Origin: Dolomedes plantarius | Taxonomy: Eukaryota > Arthropoda > Arachnida > Araneae > Dolomedidae | DNA length: 64,000 nucleotides | Assembly (NCBI GenBank): GCA_907164885.2 | Contig: OU015503.1 | Coordinates: forward strand, 127,466,423-127,530,422 | Reading direction: 5' to 3' | Shown: one piece after another, positions 11,301-23,300 of the stretch | Position numbering within the stretch: the stretch's first letter is position 1 | Layout: each line of letters starts with the position of its first letter | Notes under the pieces: generated by a model | What the model saw: the letters and a program-made list of their open reading frames with translations, nothing else | Told to the model about the DNA's origin: nothing | Database searches by the model: none | Made by a program: the position numbers and the translations under genes

Positions 11301-14300
11301 TTGTGAACTCTCTTCTGATCATAACCCTGTTGAAATTAAAATACCACTTGACCGCAACCCCTTAATCATAAATTATACTAAACAAATTAACTGGAAAAAA
11401 TTTACTAGTGATCTTGATAAAATCCCTTACATCCCTCCCATCGTCAATAATGTTAATGATCTTGAAAACCTTGTCACCAGTATCACCGCGGATATCAATA
11501 ATTGCATTAAAACCAGCACCAAAATTATCCCTCCTAAAGTTAAAACCAATCAAGATCATCAACTCAAAATCTTAATTAATAATAAAAACAGAGCGCGCAA
11601 AAACTGGCAGATTAATAGAACTCCCCAAAACAAAACTAACATGAACAAAGCCCAGGAAGACCTTAAATATTACCTCAGAGACCATTCCAACAAAAACTGG
11701 CAAAATTATTTAGAATCTCTTGATACTACGGATAACTCCATTTGGCGAGCTGCAAAACGTTTCAAAAACCAATATCGTACCATTCCCCCTTTAAAAGACC
11801 CTGAACTCAACTCGAAAGCCCTTACTGAAGCTGATAAATGTAATCTCATTGGCAAAAACTTCGCTAAAAACTTCACCCCCAATCCTATCATTAACTCAAG
11901 CACAGAAAACATTGTTAATAATAGTTTAAACCTCTTCCTTAATACTCCTCATGAAAGCCCTACTCCTTACATAGTCCCAAATGACGTCCGTGAAATCATT
12001 AAAAAACTTCCTAAACGTAAATCCCCTGGAGAGGACAATATCAACAACACAGTTCTCAAAAATCTCCCCTATAAATACATTTTCAAAATTACTATCGTCA
12101 TTATCTCTGTTTTCAAATTTGAACACTTTCCACATAGCTGGAAAAACTCTACCATTGTCCCCATTCTTAAACCGAACAAACCACCCTCTTCCCCCACTAG
12201 TTATCGGCCCATTAGTCTTCTTAATTCCATCAGCAAAATTACTGAAAAATTTATTGCTAAATACATTAACGAACACCTCGAAAATAATCATATCCTCATC
12301 CCTTACCAATTCGGCTTTAGAAAATCCCTTTCTGCCCCTCATCAAGTCTACCGCCTCACCGAACACTTAACTAAAGCAAAGAAAAATAAACATTCCACTG
12401 CTGCCCTGTTCCTTGATGTTGCACTTGCTTTCGATAAAGTTTGGATTGACGGATTAATTCATAAACTTATAAATTATAACTTTCCCCCTCAAATCATCAA
12501 AATTTTAATTTCTTATCTCAACAATCGCACCTTCCAAGTCAAAATTAACGGTCAACTTTCTGAAAAATTCCAAATTCATAGTGGCTTACCACAAGGCAGC
12601 GTTCTGGCACCAATTCTCTTTAACATTTTCGTTAACGATATTCCCCAACACACTAATGTAAATTTAGCTATCTTCGCTGATGACACAGCCCTGTACTCCA
12701 CTTGCAAAAATTTTAAATATGCCGTTAAAAATGTTAATAAACATATGACCACCATTCAACTCTGGCTCGACAAATGGAGAATTAAAATTAACTCTGAAAA
12801 ATGTGTAGCTGTACTTTTCACTTCTAAACGTAAAAAGACCTTTCAAAATCACCAAATTCAAATAGGCAATACAAAAATCCCCTGGTCTGACACTGTTAGA
12901 TACCTCGGCGTTATTCTTGACAAAAATATCACTTGGAAACAACATATTACACATATTAGGGACAAGTTTCGAGCAGCTCGCAGGTTAATCTACCCCTTAA
13001 TTTCTCGAAACAGCAAATTAAGTATTAGTAACAAATTGCTCTTGTATAATTCTTACCTTCGACCTATTATTACGTATGGTGGGCCAGCATGGTCATACTG
13101 TGCAAAAACGCACATCAAAAAATTAGCTACCGCTCAAAGCAGCACCATTAGGCAAATCGTTAACGCCCCTTGGTACTTTAGAAATGCTGACATCTATAGG
13201 GAGATTGGACTCCCAGCTATTCGAAATTATCTTCAAAAATTAGCTCTTAATTTTCACAAGTCTATTGACAATGATTTATTACTAGAATTTGCAAATTATG
13301 ATCATGCTGATCCCCAAAACAGGAAAAGGCCTAGAGCCATCCTTTCTCTTTTTTAATTTGTCCCTTGTCTGCTTCTCTTAAAAAATGAATTAATACTTAG
13401 CTTTGCTAAGGCAAAAAAAAAATAATAATAATAATAATAATAAAAACTTCAAAACAAAATAAATATTATGTGTTGCTATCCTTAAACTTCCTCCTCTTCA
13501 TATTTTTACTGTAGCTAAGCCATTTTCTCTCCCATTTCCGGGAAGATTTCTACAGTTTCATATTACTTTCCTACTGTCTTGCCCGATGCTGGATCACTTC
13601 GGTGATTCCAGCTGAAGGCATTGAACTCGAAGATCCTGAGCGCCCCTTTCACTTTTATTCTCTCTCTACTTTCTGTCCAATCATGGTTCCCCGCTGCTTA
13701 TTTTCTGAAAGCCTGCACTTGAGGGCGTGGCCCAGGTAGTGCAGTTAGACCAATTTTCCTGTGGTCCTATGGACATGGGGAGTGATAGTTGGTGGGGAGA
13801 GATGAGGTGATCTAGCACGACTCAGCGCAGCTCGTTTTTGAAAGCCAGGCTCTACCGAAAACCCGTATTTGGAGGCGGCGACCAACTTGCCAGCAGTGCA
13901 CCGACACCGATGCCCTAGTCGTCTCGGCCTTGCATGCCCGCAGGTAGCCAAGGAATGGTTTTTGTGCCCGAAAGGCACTATCCACGTTACGTATTTTTAC
14001 GATGGTAAAACTTTGCCTCGACCAACTGTGAGTTAACCCTTTTTATTTTTCTCTACACCTCGGTAAGAGTACTTCGAAGCCAACTTTTTAGAAAAACATT
14101 ACGAGCTGTGCAGTGCGTCTGTAAACAAGACACTTTAATGTCGTATTATTTCTTTCCAACTAAATAAATGTATTTTTATTTTACTTAGACCTTCGTACGT
14201 CTTTTTAACATCTTGCATATCACACCACAAGCTAGCTAGCGTTGCTCTGACTATATCTAAATATTAAGAGTCCAACCTTCCCTGCTAGTCAGTACGACTC

Positions 14301-17300
14301 TGCACTCTTAGCTATCAGTAAAGTTTGGGGCATTCCTGCCCCCAAATCTTAACTATTTTCTTGGTTGGGGGAGCCGCCAGGTTCTAGCGGCTCAATTCCG
14401 TAACATTTTGGTTATGGGCCCCAGGCCCTAAAGTTAATTTGTAAACAACTAATTTTTTTTTAACTTGAGGGTGACTTTTGTTCTAAAATAGCAGAGCACA
14501 ACGCGAAAGCTTGGTGATATGTGAGCTGATAAGCGTCGAAGGTATAAACAAAAGGTAAAGGCCCTGAATTTATGAAATTCTATATTTGGGGGGGGGGGGC
14601 TATTTGTATATATATATAATTAGTGTTTTACATACTGTCTTGCATTTTTTTTATATACTTATATATATATATTTACATATTGTACCTGTAACTTAAAACA
14701 TGGCCTCTTTACAACCCCATATGGCTATAGATAAATTGACCGAGGAAAATTTCCATACCTGGGTAGCAGATATTAAATTTGTACTAATATCTCTTAATGC
14801 GTGGGACATTGTGAATGACCGCGAAACTAAACCGATAGCAAGTGCGGAAAATTTAGGTGAGGTAAGGGACTTTGAAAGAAGAACCCGACTCGCTTTATCT
14901 ACAATCTTTTTAAACTTATCCTCTGCTTTTAAGTCGGTCGTGGAACATTGTACCACCCCCCAGGACACATGGTCAACCCTAAATAGGCATTTTCAGCCTG
15001 ACAGTCGTAGTCGGCATATGCAGTTATTTACCGAACTGGTTAATTGTAAGGCCTACGCTAGCGAGAAAATTAACATGTTTGCGGCACGAATCCGCAAGTT
15101 AAACGAAAGCCTAAAGGGAATAAATTAAGAAATAAATGAGACTTACCTCTGTTTCCAGCTAATCCGGTACTTACCGTCGGAGTTTGATCACTTAGTGCAA
15201 ACTATACTTCGTTGGAAAGATGCGGAATTTAAATTTGAAACCATTCTAACTGAACTAGTCGCCGAAGAAACCCGAATTAGCGTACAGAATGTTACAGAAA
15301 CAAGATAAGCGTGAAAGCGCTACTTACGAAACGCAGAACACCTTTTCGGGTCGGCATAATTCTCGAAGTTGGAATAAAGCCAGTTTCCGACCGAAAACTC
15401 CATCGAGAAGCCCTTCTCCCAACAAACAAGTCCATTTTGGGAAATACCCAAGTGGGAAATCACCGGGGCGTAGAAAATCTAAACGCTCGTTCCGGCGAAA
15501 CTCACAAAGTAATGAAAAGCCCGAGAGCCATTATACTGTAGAAGCCCTATTTACATCTCACAGTAATCCAGGTGACTGGGTCGTCGACTCTGCGGCAACC
15601 CATCACTTTTGTAAGGGTAAATTCCTATTTGATGGACCCCTTGAGGATGTAAATGATAGGAGCCTAGCAGTTGCTACTAGGGGAAAGCCTATCCCTATCA
15701 AACAAAGAGGGCCAGTCGACCTACTTTGTAAGGGCAAAAAACGCGCCATTACGCTTATGCGTGCATTGTATGTACCATCTTTAAGGCGCAATATAGTTTC
15801 ATTACCTTTACTTGACGAAGATGGATTTACTTTTGAAGGGGGAAATGGACAACTCCACGTTTACGATAAAGATGGAATAGGTTATTTCACAGCTCGCAAA
15901 CAGGGGGGAATTTTTTATGCAAAACAACAGCTAACCCCAGAACAAGCTGCGAGGAAGAAAGCTTACCAACACGAGAAAGAAACTCAATCGAAGAAAGGTA
16001 AGGCTTACGAAACTACAGCTAAAAAGAAACGAAATACCCTAAGCAAAAGTAATGAAAAACCTGCCAGTGCTTTGAGCAGATGGCACCGTAGAATGGGCCA
16101 TATGAACCCTGAACTAATCAGCCAGTCTTTTACAAATAAAAGTGTCAGGGGTGCTCAGGAGGTAAAATCATCCAAACTGTTTTGCGAGGATTGCAGGTTA
16201 AATAAAGCTAAACGGGTGACATTTAAACCAATCGGCCAAACTAGGTCATCAAAACCACTAGAACTTTTACATCTAGATTTGTGGGGACCTGCTTCAACGA
16301 CGGGATATGCAGGAGAGAGGTATTTTTTGAGTATCACAGATGATCACTCAAGGAAAATCGCCCTGTATCCGATTAGAGATAAGACAGCTACTTTTCCCAC
16401 CTTTTTAAATCATGTGAAACGCGCCGAAAGATTCCTTTCAACTAAGCTCAAAGCTATCAGAACTGACAATGGTAAGGAGTTTGACAACTCACAATTCCAA
16501 GAGTATTGCCGTACAGATATTTATTCGCCTGAAATGAATGGAGTAGCAGAGAGGTTGAACCAGACAATAGGAAACACCCTCCGCACGATCCTAAATTCAA
16601 GTAAGGTTCCAGTAAAATTTTGGCCAGAGGCCGTCCGCTATGCGGCCTACAATTGGAATAGAGTGTGCCGTAGAAACCAGACGAAAACACCGTTTGAGAA
16701 ATACGGAAAGTTCAAACCCTCCATTAGTCACCTTAAACCATTCGGGTCAGTTTGTTTTGTGGGTGTGCCGAAGCAACACCGAACCAAATTTGATCCCAGA
16801 GCTAATAAGGGAGTTCTTGTAGGCTACGCATGTAGGATTAAAGGGTACAGAGTGTTGTTCCCAGAAACTGGGCAAATAGTCGAAACCCTGAATGTTAGCT
16901 TTGCTGAAGATGAACTAAATTTTTATCAATTGAAAGCTAAGCAGACTAACAATGGAGCAGTGCTGGGCGGCCATCCAGAAACCACCATATACTCACTTCA
17001 CAACCCGGAGCTTGAGACAGTGGTAATCCCACATATGGATTCGCGCCGAGTACATACCCGGAGTTACCAGGAGGATCCCAGACCAGGCCCTAGTTATGCA
17101 GTTCAAACAGATGAAGCAAGTGAAGACGAATCAGACAGAGAACTATACGCCCAAACACCTAGACTCCGAGTCGCTAAGTGGACAAGGGAAGCCGTTCCGA
17201 GACCAGACGGAAAGCGGACCGATATATATTATCGCGAAGTTAAAAGGCAAGGGGGCAAGAGCCAAATATTGCGAAACCTCAAAGAACTCAAGCAATATTG

Positions 17301-20300
17301 TAAAAAGCATAAAATTGAGTACCAGCCTGAATACTTCAACTTTAGCGGTAAGAATAAAAGGACGGGCCCTGTTCCAACTCCTCAGCGACAGGTGATTGAT
17401 GATGATAGCGATCTGGAATCTGAAAATCAGACGGAAAATGAAGAAATCAACTACTTTTCCGCCTATGACACTTCCGAAAGTGACATTGACACAGCATGAC
17501 TAGAAACTGTAGTCATCCCGAAAACCTTTAAACAAGCGTTCAAAAGTAAAGAATCTAAGCTATGGAAGAAGAATTAAAAGTGTTAAGTGAAAGAGGTGCA
17601 TGGAGCCTAGTACCGCCACATTCAAAGTACAAGCCTCTCGGTTGTCGGTGGGTTTTTACAACCAAAACCGATGAGCATGGAAATGTGGTAAGATACAAAG
17701 CGAGGCTCGTAGCACAAGGCTACAAACAGGTAAAGGGAGAATCCTATGATGAAACTTTTTCACCTGTAGTCAATTTCACCCTTATACGCCTATTTTTCTC
17801 CATGCTAGTTTCCAACCTAAAGTGGTATCACCTCCAGTTAGACATCAAATGCGCGTATTTATATGCACCCTTATCTGAAACCATTACTATTACCCAACCA
17901 CCCGGTTTCGTAGAAAAAGGAAAAGAAAACTACCTCTGTCTACTAAAGAAAGCCCTTTATGGCTTACACCAGAGCGGAAGGGTATGGTTTTATGAAATCG
18001 AGAATATATTGCTTGAAAATAATTTTAAGAAAATTGACTGGGCTAACTGTGTTTACCATTTATCAAATAATCTAATTTTACTTTTATACGTAGACGATAT
18101 AGTTCTTTTTGGAAAAACTAAAACACATATTGAAGCAGCAGTTAAAATTCTGCAGATGTGTTTCGACATTAAAATACTTGGCCAAACTTCTAAGTTATTG
18201 GGGGTTGAATTTGAATTCAATCAAAAACAAGTTTTCATTCACCAAACCCAATACATAGATCAAGTTGCTAAACGCTTCGAAACCTTCAATATCCCAATTG
18301 TATCCTTACCCATAGCTAAAGGAACAATATTTACCAAATTACAAAGCCCTACATCTGAACCTGAATTAACGGAAATATCAAAACTACCGTATCGAAATAT
18401 TCTAGGGTGTTTAGCATTTATCGCAAGTCGAACTAGACCCGACATTGCTTATGCTGTAAATATCTTCAGTCAGTTTCAGTCTAACCCAGGCTTTGCTCAC
18501 TGGTACGGTCTATTGAAGCTACTAGGGTATGTAATAGGTACAAAAAATTTAAAGCTAAATATTTCCTCTACCTCTAATGAATTAACAGCTTACAGTGATA
18601 GCGATTTTGCCGCCAATCGAGACGACCGAGTTTCAATTTCCGGTCAACTCATTTTACTAGATAAATCACCTATATTCTGGCGAACTGGCAAGCAAAAGGC
18701 CATAGCGCTGTCAACTATGGAAGCTGAATTCATGGCTATAACAGAAACCTGTAAGGAAATACTGTAGATCAACCGTATAATGCAAGAATGCGAAAAATTG
18801 AAGATAATCAAGCTAACTACATCCAAACCCCTTATCAGAACGGATAACTTATCTGCAATAGACTTCTTAAAATCGCCGATTGAAAATAGTCGCACTAAGC
18901 ATATTCATGTAAAGCTTCTATTTGTGCGTGATCTCCTTCTAAAAGAAGTTTTCGAGATAAAATTCGTGCCTAGCAAAAAGAATCTAGCAGATCCGTTCAC
19001 AAAACCAAAAACAAAATCAGACTTTTCAGCCTTTAAACAAATAATTTTTAAATCGGAAACTTGAAAGCTATAAACTTAAAGTAAATTCCTAACTCTAATA
19101 AACCGAATTTCCTTAAAATAAGCCTTATCCTTGAGACTAGGACGGTTATTAATTTATGAGTTATATTACTTTCCATTATTTTCTGTTTACGGAACTAACG
19201 GCCATTGTTTCGGGTTAGTTCTATGAGAACCTTCTTTGTCCCACATAATTTGGGAGGGGTTCGCTTAAGTGTTTGAAGGCCACCTTGGGTCAGTTTTTTT
19301 TACCACTCACGAGTGGTGGGTTTTGTCCTTTTTCGTCAATTCGCTCGGGAGAGACCAATTTAATTGTCCGCTGGAATCCGGTAAGTACCCTCAGGAAAGG
19401 GATCCTGAGAGCGAGCGGCCCCCCTGTTACGTCTCGTTGGGGGTGAAAATGTAATCTGCCAGAGCTCTTGGGGGAAATTTTCTGGGGGAGTACTACTGGA
19501 GGGAGACCCTTTTTCGTGTGCATTAATTCCTTTTGTTTGTGAGTCCCTCATTTTTAATATAAGAATGCCACTAAGTCCCGGACTCACCCGAGCGGAACGA
19601 ATTTATTTTTTTTGTGAAACTTAAGTGATATACAGTTGTAATGTGTTTATACATTCTGCATTTTGTCGCATGTGTATTTAATACTAACTTTACCCTTGCA
19701 TATATTCTGTACTGTGTTTATATATACACGTTTATGTCTCTATCTAGCATTGTGTTTATATCTACATACTAGCAATAACTGTTTCTATTTTTCCGTACTG
19801 TGTCTATACTTTAATATATTTACTAGTACGTTGTTTTTGACAAGCAAATTGTAATCCATTTTAACATATTCCTGAAGTTTTATGCTATTTAAACATCGGA
19901 GGGTATATTATACGCAAATGTTTTTTTTCCCGCATGATTGTGTGTATGAAAGTGGGCCCACGAATGTTTTGAATTTTTGTCTGGAAAAATACTGCATGTG
20001 TATACTTTGCCCTACCTGTTCATTGAATTGTATTGCATAATTGTTAAGGATTATAAGCTATTTTTATAGAAACATGTCAACAGAATATTTATTGTATGTT
20101 TATGCAATCGACTTACCCTTATTGTTTTTGCAAAACATGTAACTTAACCACGTGCATGTGGTGGTGCTCATTTCTGTAAAGGAGGGGGCAGTTGTTAGGG
20201 AAAAATCCCGATTAGCTTTCCTCTTCTTCCCCTAACCTTCCAGCCACGTAGAAAGAGCGATGTCTTTACATCATTTCCCACCTCCACAGCAATGTGTAAG

Positions 20301-23300
20301 CATCGTCAGACACCAGTTAGCATAATTAACTTTGCTATTCTCCTGCCACGAGGGAGCGCGGCGGTCGACGCCGGTATAAATATCCAGCCCGATCACAGAC
20401 ATGGGGAGTGATAGTTGGTGGGGAGAGATGAGGTGATCTAGCACGACTCAGCGCAGCTCGTTTTTGAAAGCCAGGCTTTACCGAGAACCCGTATTTGGAG
20501 GCGGCGACCAACTTGCCAGCAGTGCACCGACACCGATGCCCTAGTCGTCTCGGCCTTGCATGCCCGCAGGTAGCCAAGGAATGGTTTTTGTGCCCGAAAG
20601 GCACTATCCACGTTACGTATTTTTACGATGGTAAAACTTTGCCTCGACCAACTGTGAGTTAACCCTTTTTATTTTTCTCTACACCTCGGTAAGAGTACTT
20701 CGAAGCCAACTTTTTAGAAAAACATTACGAGCTGTGCAGTGCGTCTGTAAACAAGACACTTTAATGTCGTATTATTTCTTTCCAACTAAATAAATGTATT
20801 TTTATTTTACTTAGACCTTCGTACGTCTTTTTAACATCTTGCATATCACACCACAAGCTAGCTAGCGTTGCTCTGACTATATCTAAATATTAAGAGTCCA
20901 ACCTTCCCTGCTAGTCAGTACGACTCTGCACTCTTAGCTATCAGTAAAGTTTGGGGCATTCCTGCCCCCAATCTTAACTATTTTCTTGGTTGGGGGAGCC
21001 GCCAGGTTCTAGCGGCTCAATTCCGTAACAATTATCCCCGGTCTGGCAAACCTTCAACTTCAATAACTAACAAAAACATAGCGATAAATCGAGATTTAGT
21101 GCATTCTGACGTTGACTTACAATTAGGGAAATGGCTAATGAACTAAATTTAAGTTTTTATGCAGATCGGTCAATTTTTACTGAAGATTTGAACATGCGTC
21201 GAGTGTCCACAAAATTCATTCCGAAATTATTGTTAGACAACCAGAAAGAACACCGACATCAAGTGGCCCAAGAACTGCTTAATCAGGCCGAAAATTATCC
21301 ATATTTGTTAAATAAAGTTATTACAGTCGACGAATCATGGGGTTATGGGTATGAACCAGGAACAAAGCCACAATCATCGCAGTGGAAGAGTCCAGGTTTA
21401 ATGCAACCGAAAAAAACGTGTCTAAGTCGGTCGAAAGTAAAGACAATGTTGTTGATTTTTTTCGATTCAACGGGTATTGTGCATCGTGAGTATGCCCCTA
21501 GAGGGCAAACAGTCAATCAGGAATACTATAAAAGTGTCCTTGAGCATTTACGTGAAAATGTGTGGAAGAAAAGGCCTGCACTCTGATGAGATAAAAATTG
21601 GATTCATCACCACGATAACGAATGGGCTCATGGTATGCTCTCCATCAGGGAATTTTTGGCAAATTTCAAAATTCCTGTGCTTCTGCAAACCCCTATTCTC
21701 CAGATCTAACCCTTGCCAAATTTCTACTTGTTTCCCAAATTGAAAATTTCTCTGAAAGGGATGCAATTTGACTCAATCGAAGACATACGGGCAAATCCGG
21801 AGATGGTACTTAACACCTTTTTCCAAGAATGCTTCCAGAAATGGAAACACCATTTGATTCGATGTGTTTAGTCTGAAGGGGACTACTTTGAAGGAAATTC
21901 ATCGCAATAGTCGATATGTACTACCATTTTGAAATTACAAGCTCAGTCTTAAAACTTTCCAATCACACCTCATGTATATATATAACTGGGTTTTATTTTT
22001 TTCACTGGAAGAGAAAACTAAGAATTTGAAGAAGATAGGGCATTATAAGTTTAATTTGCTGCAACCGGAGAAGGCAGGATCTAATTAATATATATATATG
22101 TATGTATACAGTCGATTCTGGTTAATCGGACCACATAGGGACGCAATCATTTAGGTCCTAATAACCGGCTGGTCCAATTAACCAGAATCGACTGTATATA
22201 TACACTGAGGGGCCAAATTATTATGACCACCCCCTCAATACAATGTTGGACCACTTTTTGTCCTTAGTACTGTATGAGATGTTGGTAGGTGGTATGAGGA
22301 ATTTGAGGCCATATCCGATGAACTGCAGTTTCCAATTCCTTAAGATTTGATGTTACTGGATCCAGCTGCCTGATGCCCCGTTCGATCTCATCCTACAAAT
22401 TCTCAATTGGATTGAGATCTGGTGATTGTGCAGACCAGAAAAGCAAGGTAAATTCTTCGTTATGCCCTTCGAACCATCTGAGGACAATGCCAGCTTTATG
22501 ACAAGGAGCATTGTCCTGCTGGAAGTATCCATTCCTGGCAGGGTACACCATTAACATAACAGAATGTACTTGATCTGCAATAACATTTAAATACCCTTGG
22601 GCATTCCGACGTTGTTTCACAGGAATCAAAGGACCCATACAATGCGAAGAAAACATCCCCCAAACCAATAATATTGCCTCTACCAGCTTAAGTGTTGGGG
22701 TCCATGCTTTCGTGCTGTTTTCTCTATATTCGCACCCTGCCATCTGCATTATGTAATTGAAAACGTGATTCATCGGACCACATGACCCTTTTCCAGTCAT
22801 CTACTATCCAATCCTTGTCATCCTTTGCGAACTGGAGACGACTGCTCTTGTTCAAGGCAGACAGTAGAGGCTTCCATAGCCTATACGGTGTAATGTGCTG
22901 CAAACAGAGACATTCGCAGTTCCTCCTTGATTAAGATTCCCTGCTATTTGACATCACGTACTGGACAACTCTGGCAAGTCTCCTTTCAGATAGAGCATTC
23001 AGTAGCCTGCGACGACTACAAGCCTGACATTGAGACCCGTTTTCCTATTTGGTAGTCCACTCTCTCTAAACATTAATAACTGCTGCTCTCCAACACTTCA
23101 CAAGTGTATCCATTTTGCTGATACTGGTTCCAACACTTCGAGCGCTTACAATCATCCCGTGTTCAAACAGTTAAGTCACATTTTCTGCCCATATTTTTGC
23201 AAGCAACACAGTGCAATTGATGGTTCATTCCCTTTTTATAGCTATCTCGTCCTCTAGCGGCAACACTGTGACTCAATAGTTCCTTTGCATAAAACTGTCA

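Larger units (their letters stand above)
9077..13771 (+). mobile_element. Jockey-type non-LTR retrotransposon inserted in the 5' LTR
   Basis: Flanked by an exact 12-bp duplication GACATGGGGAGT (9065-9076 and 13772-13783); the 3' LTR shows the uninterrupted site. It has ORF1 with zinc knuckles, then ORF2 with endonuclease and reverse transcriptase, the ORFs overlapping at TAATG. At 4.7 kb it appears full length, from a short 5' leader to the 3' end. An ATA/TAA simple repeat sits at about 13420-13443, and 330 more bases follow before the duplication. Confidence 0.93.
8772..14405 (+). repeat. 5' LTR of the copia-type element, interrupted by a LINE
   Basis: The LTR sequence occupies 8772-9076 and 13772-14405, sharing one 12-bp duplication. 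It holds a TATA box TATAAATA at 9042-9049, two TGACGTCA motifs and AATAAA at 14163-14168. It contains 88 bases (8898-8985) missing from the 3' LTR. Confidence 0.93.
8772..21030 (+). mobile_element. Ty1/copia-type LTR retrotransposon, nested in mariner
   Basis: LTRs begin TGTTAGGG and end CCGTAACA (5' LTR 8772-14405 including a nested LINE; 3' LTR 20193-21030). A 5-bp duplication ATTAT flanks it (8767-8771 and 21031-21035). The primer-binding site, Gag, Pol with integrase upstream of reverse transcriptase (the copia order) and a polypurine tract are all present. The LTRs differ at only a handful of positions by eye plus one 88-bp indel, so the insertion is recent. Pol carries stops and an integrase deletion. 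Confidence 0.95.
8601..21868 (+). pseudogene. Mariner transposase, interrupted and degenerate
   Basis: The N-terminal helix-turn-helix half lies at 8601-8771 (KIEQGISVNF, ETYDLLKTALGDKCLSR, WFNRFK) and resumes after the insertion at 21036 with PRSGKPSTS. The catalytic part includes VITVDESWGYGYEPGTKPQS. After a frameshift near 21586 come HHDNEWAH and YSPDLTLAKF. The final aspartate of the DD34D triad is replaced in TLAKF, and there are stops and frameshifts, so no active transposase is made. The joined reading is inferred from the sequence. The element was already decaying or has decayed since. Confidence 0.85.
8391..21972 (+). mobile_element. Mariner transposon, split by a copia-type element
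   Basis: The ends GAGGTGTGATTGGAAAGTTT (8392) and its inverse (AAACTTTCCAATCACACCTC, ending at 21971) form terminal inverted repeats. Removing 8772-21030 plus one copy of the ATTAT duplication leaves about 1.3 kb, a normal mariner length. The reading frame of the transposase also closes exactly across the insertion point. Confidence 0.9.

Noticed and set aside
11926..12366. Minus-strand open frame of 146 codons
   Set aside because: It lies antisense to the LINE reverse transcriptase and has no protein motifs of its own; a shadow of ORF2.
13745..13978. Minus-strand open frame, repeated at 20335-20604
   Set aside because: Both fall inside the two LTR copies; the repeat reflects LTR duplication, not a gene.
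19250..19590. Overlapping open frames on both strands as an env-like gene after Pol
   Set aside because: Short, no signal peptide, membrane segment or known motif; treated as 3' untranslated sequence.
22109..22194. Palindrome considered as a terminator or non-coding RNA hairpin
   Set aside because: TA duplications and pogo-type ends show it is a MITE.
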